NCBI GenBank assembly: GCA_005784505.1
Contig: VCAZ01000050.1
Coordinates: forward strand, 3,036,001 to 3,100,000
Direction: 5' to 3'
Length of the DNA stretch: 64,000 nt
Origin: Bagarius yarrelli
Lineage: Eukaryota > Chordata > Actinopteri > Siluriformes > Sisoridae
Shown: positions 11,763 to 24,100 of the stretch, piece by piece
How positions within the stretch are numbered: position 1 is the stretch's first letter
Layout: every line of letters begins with the position of its first letter
The notes under the pieces: generated by a model
What the model saw: the letters and a program-made list of their open reading frames with translations, nothing else
What the model was told of the DNA's origin: nothing
Databases searched by the model: none
Made by a program: the position numbers and the translations under genes

Positions 11763-12251
11763 TTATTTTACATTTTTACTACCTTTTTTAGTAAGAATAC
11801 ATTGTATCGTCACTCAATCTCTGCTCTAGTGGACCGTTAAAAGATTTTTGCTTTGTACAGGCCTTTGATTTTCTTTCATTAATACAACTGCTTGTTTTGA
11901 TTCATTCATTGTTAACGAATCTAAATTCTTAACCACCTGCCATTTTTAAGCACCTGTTTGTGATCGTCTTACAGGTCATTGTTAGCTAACAGCTAAACAA
12001 ATCAAACAAAACACAATTCAATTCTATACCTGTGATTCTGGTGTCTCTCTCACTATCCGATCTGTGGTAGCTGGATGTGTAGAGAGAAAGAAAAAGTGCA
12101 GTCTGTTTAGGGTTACAGAGTCAGTTTAGCAAAATGTCTCATTTAGGATTGAAATGAGCCGCTGTGAATCGAGTGTAGAGAGATCTTATCAATTCGGGCT
12201 CAGGAACCTGGCAGCAAGATTCAGTCATGCAAGACGGTAACTGCAGCCTCA

Positions 12252-12255
<4 letters not shown>

Positions 12256-12291
<36 letters not shown>

Positions 12292-12300
12292 ACACACACA
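12256..12300. repeat. (TC)n-(CA)n microsatellite
   Basis: TC repeat of about 33 bp followed by a short CA run. Confidence 0.95.
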
Positions 12301-12769
12301 CATACACTCTCTCCAAGTGACTTGCCTGTGTTTCTGCTTTGCCATCATTTAACGCATGAACAATTTTACTGGAGGGAAATTCAATCCTCCTGTTCCTGTT
12401 CCTGTCTGTACGCCCCTGTGGCTCTACATTGCTGCACACACTGCAGTCGGTGCTGAATGACTCAGAGACCATGAGCTCATGTTATATTAGAGTGGATTAC
12501 TGACGTATAGAATTACGGGGGAAACTGTTCGTGTGTGTCTGCTGAGCTGAATGGATTGGGTTAGGGAAATATACTGAACAACTGGGGAAAATGTGTTGGT
12601 GCCATTTGGAGGATATGCTGTTGGAATTGGGGAGAGAAAGCTAAATAGAGTGAGAGTTTATCTCCGACACACTCACAAAAAAAGCTATGTCTTTTCATAC
12701 TGCTGGGACTAATAGTGTGGACACATGGGATGCCCAGACCCCCCAGCATTATTTATACATTACTAGGAG

Positions 12770-13191
12770 TTACCTCTGTTACTTCTCCTCACGATGTTTA
12801 GCTTTTCTGAGAAGGTCTGCCATGAAAATGGATTTTTATGTTTGTCCGAGACCGAGTCTGTTTCCCCTGTGAGGCCAATTTAAAATCTGATTAGTTAAAG
12901 AAACAGTCCCACTGCTAATATAGTTTAAGTGTAAGCGGCCAGCACTAATCGGCTCTAGGCAAAGTAGATTAACATGGCAGCAAATAGAGACTAAAATCTG
13001 ATTGGACAAAAAAATCTAACATCTACATCCATGTACTGGAAGCTATGAAATGAAGAGAATAAACTGTGGGGAATAAATTGATACAATTTCATAGAACAAA
13101 TATTAGAAATTAGGTTGTAAATGTAGGTCAGTGCATCTGATAGTGTTTAGGCAGCAGAGAAAGTCCTGCTCGTTCTGATGGCCCACCACTG
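12770..13191 (-). pseudogene. hAT element 5' end with transposase-start remnant, antisense
   Basis: The outer end at 13191 reads, on the minus strand, CAGTGGTGGGCCATCAGAAC. The leader matches 3058-3540 (CTGCTGCCTAAACACTATCAGA and ACAGTTTATTCTC). Toward 12790 the minus strand has GCTAAACATCGTGAGGAG, matching the transposase start at 35830-36012. The frame is broken. Confidence 0.65.
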
Positions 13192-13207
13192 CGTTTGTTA
13201 ATATACC

Positions 13208-13430
13208 AGACTTACTTTATATGTTCTCCAAGTTCCTTCACCTAGTTTCCGGTAGAACCGCTTCTCTCCACCTGCTTTCTGCATTAAGATCTCTGACACT
13301 AACACCCTCCGTTCCTGGTTCCTCCACTCTAGATCTGGTTTGTCATCTTCTGCCATATTCTCTGGTTCCTGATATCCTGTGTCTGTCTGCTAAACCCGCT
13401 ATTCTTGCTGCCTGTCATTGTTGTCTAAAA
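13208..13430. mobile_element. possible LTR fragment
   Basis: Pyrimidine-rich stretch with GTTCCTGATATCCTGTGTCTG and GCCTGTCATTGTTGTC, resembling 8313-8690 in style. No boundaries were found and it codes for no recognised protein. Confidence 0.25.
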
Positions 13431-13947
13431 AATATTGTGAGATTCTCTGCCAAACCTTTTAAGTATAACACCTTGGCACATGTAACCTATGCAATACAAA
13501 GCGAACACAGGATTTTCACCGACATTTGACATCTGCATGGTCGGACAAAAGAATAAGATGGCACGACATTTAATGCAGTATTAAAAAACTTCGGAATTCA
13601 TATTATTAGCTCCAAATGTCGAATCGAATGGGATGGGATGCTGGAAATGAGATTCTCAGTAGAGCGGAATAAAATATTCGAATAATTGCATTTCCCAGAA
13701 ATAATACTTCAGGGATAAAAAAGCTCTTAAAGCTCTAAGTGGATTCTGTCACCTTCTCAACAAAAACATTGCAGTGGAGATCGTCAAGATAAACACATTG
13801 TGTCTTGCTTAGCCTTTTAGGAAACTTACCTTAATTGCTAATGCACCATCCAAAACGGAAAAGCTGCCTCTGAGACCCGGAAAGAAGACGGCAGTGTGGT
13901 CTTATCATTTATTTAGAATATAGAACAGATGTGAGCTTTGATTGAAC

Positions 13948-14075
13948 GCGGTAACAGTAGTGTTGGATTGCTGATCAGAGCGTAGTGGGTTCGATGTTTA
14001 GCACCACCGATCTGCCACTAATGAGCTCCTGATCAAGTCCCTTAATCCAGTCAAAGGTCTATAAAGGACCTGAAT
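13948..14075 (+). mobile_element. SINE family 2, degenerate
   Basis: GTAGTGTTGGATTGCTGATC, GTGGGTTCGATG, TTAGCACCACCGATCTGCCAC and CAAGTCCCTTAATCC follow the order of SINE family 2 in sense. Confidence 0.6.
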
Positions 14076-15022
14076 GTAATGTTTGAGTTAAAGTGTAGTT
14101 ATTTTAGCGAGATTTTAAAGTATTTTTTTTAAAGTATGTGATATTTATTGTATGTAAGTATTTTTTAAAAATTAAATGTGCTTAAGTATAATGTAAAAAA
14201 CAGAAAGATCACCAAGATCATGTTCAATTTTAACTTTCTTCCATTTTTGATTTATTGGTAAATGTTTATGTTTTTGAAGTGTAATAATAATTATACTAAT
14301 GATTTATCTGACAAACAAACAATTTTAATATGGAGAGCCCAAAAAAATGTTAATGACATGTAAGAAGATGTCAAAAACATTTCTGTTTCCGCAAAAGTGT
14401 ATAGCTTAAGCCTATCACATGATGAACGAACGACTCGGGGCCAAAGACTCGCGGGATCAATTAATGTTTCGCCTTACAGAATATAGGTAGTGTTTAACAG
14501 AAACATTTTAGTTGCATAAAACACTCAACACAGTCAAAGTGTCATTGTAGAGTATTACAAAACAAAATCTCTTTTTTTTTTAAGAATATAACAGAAATAT
14601 TTAGCGTACAGGAGCAGAAAGGGGCGGGGTTTCCAATTGTGCTGTAGGCTGGTTTATGCTTTCAGAGTCACATGGCTTTTTGGTAACCTGAATGATTTTA
14701 CAAATCAACATATACGAAGGTCCCAATGTGCCGTAACGCTTCTTTAGTCTGGATTCACTTAGTGAAATGCAGTGGGAAAGTTTCTCTGTATGTATATGAC
14801 CAGCACATCTGTTCTAGGCACCCCTGTATTGTACGCATATATGGTAAATTTTGCATGTTTCGGTCCACCACTCTGGTCATCAGTGTTAAAACCTTTTCAG
14901 CAAGCGAAAGAGAAGTGAACAATAGACCTCAGAGACTTGTAAAAGAGGTTAAGGACAGGTTTCTGTGCAGGACAGTTGAGGACAGTTATGCAAACCATGG
15001 TAAGTCATTGGGTATTGGTAGG
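14076..15022. other. intron sequence, no gene seen
   Basis: AT-rich with several poly-T and poly-A runs. A short GAACGAACGACTCG motif at 14424 resembles part of the repeat-like sequence at 41780-42100. The 101-residue open frame at 14726-15031 has no recognisable domain. Confidence 0.45.
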
Positions 15023-15130
15023 CAGTGGTAGCTCAAACGATAAAGGCTTTGGCTTGCTGACTTGGGGAATCGGGATCCAAGACACAGCACTGCCAAGCTG
15101 TCACTGTTGAACTCTCGAGCAGGACTATGC
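15023..15130 (+). mobile_element. tRNA-derived SINE fragment (family 3-like)
   Basis: GTGGTAGCTCAAACGATAAAGG is A-box-like. It is followed by GAATCGGGATCCAAGACACAG and CACTGTTGAACTCTCGAGCAGG, matching the order of head and body in family 3. Confidence 0.5.
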
Positions 15131-15224
15131 AAAGACCATGCAGTAATTAGCGCTGTGGAGTAATTAGTTACGTGTAACAGCATTACGTAATTTCATTAAT
15201 TACTTATGAAACATTCGATTGAAT

Positions 15225-15587
15225 TAAATTTCAATTATATTTGTTTAGTGCTTTCAACAGTGGACCATGTCTCAAAGCTGCTTTACACAGAATGCAGTAA
15301 CAGTGAAAAAGTGTAAATTTGTCCCTGATGAACAAGCAGGTGGCGACTGTGGCAAAGGAAAAACTCCCTGAAATGAAGTAGGAAAAACCTTAGGAGGTAC
15401 CACCCTTATCTGGGCGACACTGCACGCTTTTGTTAATTACAGCTTATTGTAATGGTGATCAAATGTAATGTAAACTGTGTCCGTGGAGCAGAGGGAGTTC
15501 CAGTCCATCCTCGAAGCTCCTCGAATTCAAGAAAAGGGGCAGGAAAACTGGTCACTGGTATGTCAAGGGCAGGTTAAGACACCCCCA

Positions 15588-15659
<72 letters not shown>

Positions 15660-16140
15660 CGCTATAGTAGCATAACTAAAAGAGAGAGCCAATGAATAAC
15701 ACAGACATGAAGGGATAAAAGCCAACCCACCACACAACCGTAAACAAACCTAAATGAACGTGTAAGAGTGGAGGAACGACAGCATACAAATACCCCAGTT
15801 CACCAAACACTCTATATCCATCATCCCTCCAATTCTGCTCCCCTTAAAAAAGGCTTGGATAAATAAATGTGTTTTCAGCATCAACTTGAACACTGAGACC
15901 CGAACACTGGAAGGTTGTTCTATAACTCTGGGGCTTATAAAAGACAGCTTTGGCCCCATCTGTAGCCTTTAATCTAGGAACTAACAAATAGTCTTCAGCT
16001 TTTGATTTAAGTAGGCGTGGGGGAATCTTAATGGTACAGAAGTTTACTCAGATACTGGAAACCATTAAGGGCCTTATAGGTCAGTAGTATTATTTTATAA
16101 TCAATACGATATTTGATGGGAAACCAGTGTAGATTGATTA
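15225..16140. mobile_element. dispersed repeat with internal (AG)n, copy 1
   Basis: It shares a long, ordered series of segments with 51355-52055: TTTCAACAGTGGACCATGTC, AACAAGCAGGTGGCGACTGT, AAAACTCCCTGA, GAACTGGTCACTGGTA-like text, an AG array, CACAGACATGA, and GTGTAAGAGTGGAGGAACG. The part after 15839 (GTTGTTCTATAACTCTGGGG, TAAGTAGGCGTGG) is another widely seen fish repeat. No coding region was found and I could not assign a class. Confidence 0.75.
15586..15657. repeat. (AG)n microsatellite
   Basis: About 70 bp of AG units with one AAG break, inside the dispersed repeat. The equivalent site in the second copy at 51869-51909 also carries AG units. Confidence 0.95.
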
Positions 16141-16612
16141 AAACATCTAAATATTTTTATTAAAATCCTACTGGATATGGTGAATAGCATTCATTTGTTG
16201 TTGCTTTGCCTGTTTTTAATTTATTTTCTGCTAAAGCTGTTTATTAACCCAGTGATATTCTGATGCTCTTAATTGGTTGTCTGGTTAGAAATTGCGGCGC
16301 ACCACGACTGCCAATTAAATGAATCCACATTGCCGCTGAAAGCTTTAGACTAATACACCCGGTCTTACAGATGCCACTATGAGTCGTGAGTAATAAAAAT
16401 GTATTTCAATGCTGAAAAATTGATCATAACCGCAAATATATCAGTTTGGTGCAAAAATGTGTTTACCAGCTGTTAAAATAGTTTTAAATTGAAGGATTTA
16501 ATTAAAGGAAGCAAGTGAAGGCATGTAACCCTAAACTTTCTTTATTTTATAAAAAGCATATCGTTTTTGTCAGTATTGCACAGAAATGGACTACAGACCT
16601 TTTGTTTTAGTT

Positions 16613-17510
16613 TAGACGTAGAATAGAGCAGGTTAGACGTAGAGCAGGTTAGACGTAGAGCAGAGCAGGTTAGACGTAGAGTAGAGCAGGTTAGACGTAG
16701 AGTAGAGCAGGTTAGACGTAGAGTAGAGCAGGTTAGACGTAGAGTAGAGCAGGTTAGACGTAGAGTAGAGCAGGTTAGACGTAAAGTAGAGCAGGTTAGA
16801 CGTAGAGTAGAGCAGGTTAGACGTAGAGGTAGAGCAGGTTAGACGTAGAGTAGAGCAGGTTTAGACGTAGAGCAGCAGGTAGACGTAGAGCAGGTTAGAC
16901 GTAGCAGAGCAGGTTAGACGTAGAGTAGAGCAGGTTAGACGTAGAGCAAGAGCAGGTAGACGTATAGCAGAGCAGAGCAGGTTAGACGTTAGAGCAGGAG
17001 ACGTAACTAGAGCAGAGCAGGTTAGACGTAGAGTAGAGCAGGTTAGACGTAGAGCAGAGCAGGTTAGACGTAGAGTAGAGAGTAGAGTAGAGCAGGTTAG
17101 ACTAGAGCAGTTAGAGCAGGTTTAGAGAGCAGTAGAGCAGAGCAGGTTAGACGTAGAGTAGAGCAGGTTAGACGTAGAGCAGAGCAGGTTAGACGTAGAG
17201 CAGAGCAGGTTAGACGTAGAGCAGAGCAGGTTAGACGTAGAGCAGAGCAGGTATAGAGAGCAGGTTAGACGAGTTAGAGCAGGTTAGACGTAGAGCAGAG
17301 CAGGTTAGACGTAGAGCAGGTTAGACGTAGAGTAGAGCAGGTTAGACGTAGAGCAGAGCAGGTTAGACGTAGAGTAGAGCAGGTTAGACGTAGAGCAGAG
17401 CAGGTTAGACGTAGAGTAGAGCAGGTTAGACGTAGAGCAGAGCAGGTTAGACGTAGAGCAGAGCAGGGTAGACGTAGAGCAGAGCAGGGTAGACGTAGAG
17501 CAGAGCAGCT
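16613..17510. repeat. minisatellite, 21-bp unit GTAGAGCAGAGCAGGTTAGAC
   Basis: About 43 units over 900 bp. Variants differ mainly by GTAGAGTAGAGCA versus GTAGAGCAGAGCA and by loss of one six-base AGAGCA/AGAGTA block. The 5' part is mostly the T variant and the 3' part mostly the C variant, with a scrambled zone at about 16850-17130. It encodes no likely product. Confidence 0.97.
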
Positions 17511-17647
17511 CTGTGGATAAAATCTAGCAAAAAAATATCCATCAGAAACTTCAAAGTCAAAATCAAATGTAATCAGTTACTTTATGTTTGTAAGGACATT
17601 TAAAAGTTACAATACTTATTACATTTTAAATACGGAAAATTGACGAT

Positions 17648-17758
17648 CGACTCCTGGTTTGATACCGGCTCAGGTCCCCTCCGGGCCCACTTCACTCTCA
17701 CTCTCTCCTGTTACATCCCTCTCTCTGTCCTTTCAATAAAGCCAAAATGCCTGAAAAT
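17648..17758 (+). mobile_element. SINE family 4, 3' part
   Basis: CTGGTTTGATACCGGCTC is B-box-like. The tail CTCTCTGTCCTTTCAATAAAGC matches 8160-8312. Confidence 0.6.
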
Positions 17759-17834
17759 ATTATTACTTAAATTGCAGTCTTTAACCCATTTTTAATATAA
17801 CCTTCTCAACACTAGTATTTATGTATATTTGACA

Positions 17835-18042
17835 AATGTAAATGCCTTTATTGTTCACAGCACAGGGAAATTTGTTTCTTCGCATATTCCATCTTAGCAG
17901 GTTGGGGTCAGAACACGGGGTCAGCTATGATACAGTGCTCCTGGAGCAGGAAGGGTTAAGGGTCTTGCTCAAGAACCCAACAGTGGCCTGGTCTTCAGAT
18001 CAGCAACTCAGTGCCTTAACCATTTGAGCCACCACTGCCCAA
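17835..18042 (-). mobile_element. SINE family 3, antisense
   Basis: On the minus strand the head reads GTGGTGGCTCAAATGGTTAAG. The body has GTTGGGTTCTTGAGCAAG and GACCCCGTGTTCTGACCCC. It is complete enough to show the order interrupted at 6105-6705. Confidence 0.85.
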
Positions 18043-20083
18043 ACTGAAGGCTTATTTTCTATTTGTTGTTATTCTAGAACATTAATTTTAATACTACAAC
18101 ATGTAAATGCATTTTATAAAATTGAATTGTTTTAATTTTGTAGCAGCAGTTTGGGGAAGAAAGACAGAAAAGTTCATGTGATGATGGTCTGGTGTCTACC
18201 ACCGTTTGCTCATATATGAGTAGTAGAATTACAAATTTTACATAAGTGTAAATTGTTGTCTGAGAAAATCACAATCACGATGCTATTCATTGATATATTA
18301 ATCTGTCTGGTACGTCCTGGAGTTGGAGCTTTTCTGGGTTTCTGTTTGATCCCCATTGCCTTCATCTGAATCTGAAAAGCTTTTTTATATATAAAGCTTT
18401 GAACGAGTCTGATAGCGGTGATGGAAATGAGGATCTTTTATCTTTCAGGAAATGGAAAACACTGGCTGTCTGATGTTCACCCCATGCAGGGGCGGACAGA
18501 ATGAAAGAACGCGAGAGCGAGTGGGTTAAGTGTGTGTAGGGGAAAAAGATGGATGAACAGGGATAGTGAGGTGAAAAGGGAAGCGGGGTGGAAGAAAAGG
18601 CAATGGCATTTCTTAAAATGATGAGTGAACAGATGTTAAAAATAAAAAGCAAAAAGAGATGCAGAGGAAAAAAAAGACAAGCACAATAGAAAGAAAAGTG
18701 AAAGGAAGGAAAATAAAGGAAAGGAGCAAAGATTAGGATACGGGATTCAACATTTCAATTGATTATTTCACCCACCCCCATTTCTCCTGATGTTAATGAA
18801 GCTCCATAGGCAGGATTTATCATTTGTGAGCTATAAAATCACTGACACAGATAGAAGCTGACTGTTTAAAACACAGGTGTGATCGACACATCAGTGTGTT
18901 TGTGTGGATATTTGAGAAGTTAAGCAGGGAACCTCCCTCCGACAGCTGGTTGCTTGGTTTCTGGTGTGTATGTGTGTGTGTAAGAGAGAGAGAGAGAGAT
19001 CTTGCTCATATAGGACAGTAAGCCAGCGGTAGCAGCAGTCTGAGTGTGAATACGTGTGTGTGAGAGAGTGTGTGTGTGGAGTGAAGTGGAGTGGAACTCT
19101 ATGGCTGGATGATCACACAATCCCAGTCCACCGTGGGACGAAGCCCGACAGTATGTACCATATTTTTTTTTGGCTAAAAGGATTTATGTGTTTGTGTGTG
19201 TGTGTGTAAAGTGCATGTTGCCTGGCTCAGTTTAGCTATTTTGATGAACACTCGAGGGGTTTAGCACTTGATCTTCTATACGTGTACTTGATGAGGATGT
19301 GGGATACTGAAACACACGAAGCAGTAATGCAAAGCGGTGACATTAGACATTAGACAGATGCGACCGGTGGAAAGTGGTTGTCTTTACAGCTTAAAAGTGA
19401 GTCCACGATTAGCGTGAGTATGACAAATCTTATTGTATAGATTCTAATAATTCATGAACTAACGGGACGTGAGCAGAATAAACACAAACTGCTGCTCCAC
19501 TGCAGGAGCACCTGTAGTAAAAGCGCAAGTGAATGTAGATGCACAGGTCTTCTAACGCTCTCCACAGTATCACTTCATGCACTTTTATTTTACCCACATT
19601 AACCCTGTATTTTTTTTACTAAGCATGCAAATTTTGGTGATGATGGATAGGACATGCAAAAGGTATGAAAATATGACAAAATTGCCCCAGGACAAATCAC
19701 ATTCGCTGGTTCCAGAACGAATAATCTGAATGCACAACAGTAGTTCTGATAGCTGCAACACGGAAAAGATAAAAAAGACATCCTTTCTTTTTATCATCAT
19801 GAGCCATTATTTATTAGCATCGCTCTTTAAACACGCTGATGCCATGTACCAGAGCTTTATTGGTTTATTAATGTTATTCAAGTTTATGTCTATTTCCATT
19901 TAATTAATAAGAGGTTTATTACTGGTGCAGGATGGTAGGTAATCTATCTCACTGAAACACTGACTGAGATATAAAGCATTATAAACAAATACTAGGGACA
20001 CCCGTATATGAAACTGATAACCGAAAATCAAGTCCTTCTTATAGCTGATTCTGATAAACAATAAGTTTATATTTTTTTATCAT
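18043..20083. other. intron sequence, no gene seen
   Basis: Mixed AT-rich and purine-rich sequence with GT/GA microsatellite patches at about 18964-18998 and 19053-19078. Open frames here are short and unlike known proteins. Confidence 0.45.
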
Positions 20084-20387
20084 AATTTTTATATAAGCAG
20101 CACGGTAGCTTAGTGGTTTAATTTCCAGGCAGGGGCCTTTCTGCATGTTCTCCCTGTGCTTGTGTGGGTTTACTCTGGGTTCTCCGGTTTCCTCTTACAG
20201 TCCAAATACATGTATGTTAGATTGATTGTTGATTCTAAATTGCCCATAGAAGTGAGAATTGCCCATAGAATTCCCCCACCCCCCACCCTCCGCCTTTCGT
20301 CCCTTCAGAGACGGCTGGGATCTCCATGACCCCAAATTAGGGAATAAGTGGGTATAAAGATGAATTAATAAATGAATTTTTTATATA
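20084..20387 (+). mobile_element. SINE family 1 with target duplication
   Basis: The body spans 20096-20374, from GCAGCACGGTAGCTTAGTGG to GGGTATAAAGATGAATTAAT. It is flanked by AATTTTTATATA (20084-20095) and AATTTTTTATATA (20375-20387), the same sequence but for one T. The A/B-box region has a deletion and the middle contains a short CATAGAAGTGAGAATTGC duplication. Confidence 0.88.
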
Positions 20388-20479
20388 CAGTAATCTGCAG
20401 TTTGGGCACCAGGAGAATAGAAAATCTGAGATACACTGATGAAACTGATATTTTCGTAGTTCTGACTTAATTAAAATTT

Positions 20480-21130
20480 CAACCAATCTTGCAACACTGG
20501 ATGGAAACCCACCCAATCTAACGACAATGGATGAGAACCCACCAAATCTGGGAATACTGGATAGAAAGCCACCCAATCTGTCAACACTAAAAAGAAACCC
20601 ACCCAATCTTGCAACACTGGATGGGAACCCACCCAATTTGGCAACACTAAACAGGAACCCACCCAATCCTGCAACACTGGATGGGAACCCATCCAGTCTG
20701 ACAACACTGGATAAGAACCCACCTAATCTGGTAACCCTGTATAGGAACTCATCCAATCTGGCAACACTGGACGAGAACCCACCCGATCTGGCAATACTGG
20801 ATAGGAGGCCACCCAATCTGGTAACACTGATAGGAACCCACCTAATCTAGCAACACTGTATTGGAACCCACTTGAACTGGCAATACTGGATGGGAACCCA
20901 CCTAATCTGGCAACACTGTATTGGAACCCATCTAGTCTGGCAACACTGGGTGGGAACACACCTAATTTGGCAATATTGGATAAGAACTCAACCAAACTGG
21001 CAACACTGTATGGGAACCTGCCCAGTCTGGCAACACTGGATGGGAACCTCAGCTGCCCAGTCTGGCAACACTGTATGGGAACCTGCCCAGTCTGGCAACA
21101 CTGGATGGGAACCCCCCATTCTGGCAAGAC
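20480..21130. repeat. minisatellite, 30-bp unit
   Basis: About 21 units of AACACTGGATGGGAACCCACC followed by CAATCTGGC. Because 30 is divisible by three and most units lack stops, open frames of 100-186 codons appear on both strands. They are reading-frame artefacts of the repeat. The unit varies at the TGG/TAG/AAA and GGG/GAG positions. Confidence 0.95.
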
Positions 21131-24100
21131 TGGCTGCAGTCACTGGCACTGGCACCCATATCACCCAAAATGATCTGTCAGATCAAAGAAAAGAAAAATA
21201 TTTTTATATTCAGTTAGATTTTCCTATTAACTATAAAGAAAGATGTGTGCTGGGCCATATTCCTTTCTCTTCCCCCTTTTCTCTCTCTTTTCTCTCTCTC
21301 TCGCTCTATTTTCTCTCTTCTATTTCTCTATTTCCACTATGCTTCTGGCACAAATTATTTGAATTCAGACATTTTGCCAAATCGAAATTAATTCACTTTC
21401 TCCACCTACATACTATTCAGAACCTGTTATAGAAACAGTGAACCTGACACATTAATTGCTTATCAAAGGCTGCAATGTTAATTCACAGCGGAATTTTCAC
21501 AGCGTCTCTCATTATTAAACAACGCCTTCAAAAAAAACAGCACCGGGCAGCGTGAGAAATTCATGAAAATAAAAATCTACAATTGTATATTTAGTCCTTT
21601 AGTGCAAAACACTAACGAACAACACAGCTTTTATACCTGCATAAAAACAATCAAACACAGGAAGCACCAACAACATTATATATTGATATTTTAATAAAAA
21701 TGTGCCGAGAATACTAAACCAGTGATAATTCTGCTAGCTGAGAGCCGGTGTAGGTGCAGGGCTTTATTTTAATCAAGCGGAAGACATACCCGATTCCACT
21801 TGTACCGAATTCCACAATCTTCTTCCTGCTTAGAATAAAACACGCAATCACAACGAACCTTTCCGGAAAAAGGTTTCACACACCTCTACTAAATATCAAC
21901 AACAACAGAATTTATATTATCTTTTGCAAAAAAATAATTGAATAAAACTAATAAATAAAAATGTCACAGTACCACCAGTAGCTTCAGGGTCCCTGGTTTA
22001 ATCCTGAGCTCAAATTACCATCACAGAAACATGATAGTAGATAATTATTCTGTAAAATGACCAATAGTCTTAAATTGACCATTAGTGTGATTGTGTGTGT
22101 TTGATGGATCGGATCCAAGATGGCCGTTCCCATGCTGAAAAAAATGCACATTGAATCTACTCAACTTAATTGCCGTATGACTGAAATAACGTGAACACTG
22201 GTCAGTTTTTGTACATCTGTTTTTAGCGTGAGTGATTTACAGTTATCTTATTTATACAACCGAGTCTTGCTTAAGGGCCCAGCAGTGGCATCTGTCCGTA
22301 CAGCTGTTTTTAATTGGTTTGTGTGTAAAGATATTACAAAATATTAAACAAACAAAACAGTAATAGGTTTGACTACACGGGTTGGAAGGACAGAACCCCT
22401 CCGTCTGATGGTCGTCCCGTCCTAAAACTAATATTATTATAAACCATGCTGACGTTGTGTATTGTAAATAGCAATGTTTTGTGTATGCTGTGTAAGTAAA
22501 ACAACAGTGCGTTTTAATTTAAAAAATATTTTGAGCCCCCCACCTCTCCTCATCCTTTTGCCTTACAGTAATTTGGTCCAAATTATAGACTAGTTCAAAT
22601 GTCCGGCTGCTTACCTCTGTTACATTACCACACACCCGGTGAGAGACCGGACTTCCTCACCGGAACTCAAGTAAGTTAAGGTGTCAATGCTATTTTATTT
22701 ACTTTACCACAGGATAAAACACAGGTGAGGATAATGTATTTTTCGATGAGTCCACTACATTTGCAGTAACGTTAAGCTGCTTGACGGATGGCAATGTCTA
22801 TAATGGACTTGACCGCTGTCGTGTCCTGGCATGACCACAACAGATTGAAGTTGTCTACACTGGATGAGACAAAATGGCTTTTCCAAAGAGCTCACATCAC
22901 ATCAGAACGTTTACATGGGAAATTATCCATTTCCATGTCATGTGACGTTGTTCCATATCTCGTGTAGGCAAATATTAGTGATTCTAATCGGCTTGTTGCG
23001 TGTTGCTGAAAAACGCCGCTCACATTTGGCGTACAAAACAGGCCGATAAGCCTGCGTACAAAACAGGCCGATAAGCCTGCGTGTGAACTGATCCAGTATT
23101 ATTAGGCTAATATTTAATATTTAAGGTTTAATTGCGACGTTATAGTGGTGGTATTAAGAGGTGTATCAGTCAGCTAAGTCTGTATATTTCTTTTTAACTC
23201 ATAGCTTTAGGTTTCCTAATTTGATCCTAATTTGTTTTTCTGCACCAAAACCTTCAGTTTCTTACTAGCTCCCAGAAACGTCCATGTTTTGTTTTTTTGT
23301 TTTTTTTACAAAATGCAGGTTCCATTAGGATTTATTTTCTGGTCTTGTTCCTGCCCTGTGTTGTAGAGCTTTTTTTAAGGTTTCTGTCACTCTGTAAATT
23401 GTCTCCTCTGTGCACTGTCCTTCTGCTCTTTATTGGACTGTAGGTCATGGCAACCTTCTTTTCAGATTCTTCTTTTGCCCAGATTTCCCAAAAGACACTG
23501 ATTCTCTGTTGCTATAAAACCAGCTAAGTTTACACAGATACCATTTTAATACCTGATTGGGTAATAAATCAAGATTATTTATTAAAATACTAATGAATAA
23601 TCTAATCTATTTCCGGAACAGGTATTAATATGAAATCTATTGTTTAAATTAAGACAGGCTTTTTAGCTGATTTTAAGCAGCTGATTTTCATTTTAAAGGC
23701 ATGTTTCAGACACTGCTAAATTCGGCAGATTTTAAACATAGCATTTTTAGACTGTTTTAGATTTAGACTTTCAGATTGCAGCAGTATTTTATTTGGCCCA
23801 GGAGACAAATATAAAATCCTGACTTACACTTTTACTGACCCGTGAGATAACTGGTCATCGTGTTGGATTATACGATGAAAATCTTCTAATAGTGGAGCTG
23901 CAATTAAATAAAATGACTGCGTTCTGCTTCCCTGAATAATTAGTGTGATCCGGGTTCATGCAAAAAATCTAATTTGTGTATAAAAAAAAACATTATTTAA
24001 AGTAAGCTCTAATTAATTTTAATATTTATGCCATAGCCACTAACAGGTTTGTACTGTCGCATGACTTTACCAACCTACAGTAAAACTAGGCAACAAAAAT

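Noticed and set aside
14726..15031. 101-residue frame on the plus strand
   Set aside because: Ends in a SINE fragment and shows no domain.
16613..17510. Possible CRISPR-like array
   Set aside because: Units are head to tail with no unique spacers, in a vertebrate genome; it is a minisatellite.
20337..21432. Open frames of 107-186 codons on both strands
   Set aside because: The 30-bp repeat unit keeps any frame open; no known domain and no start or splice context supports a gene.
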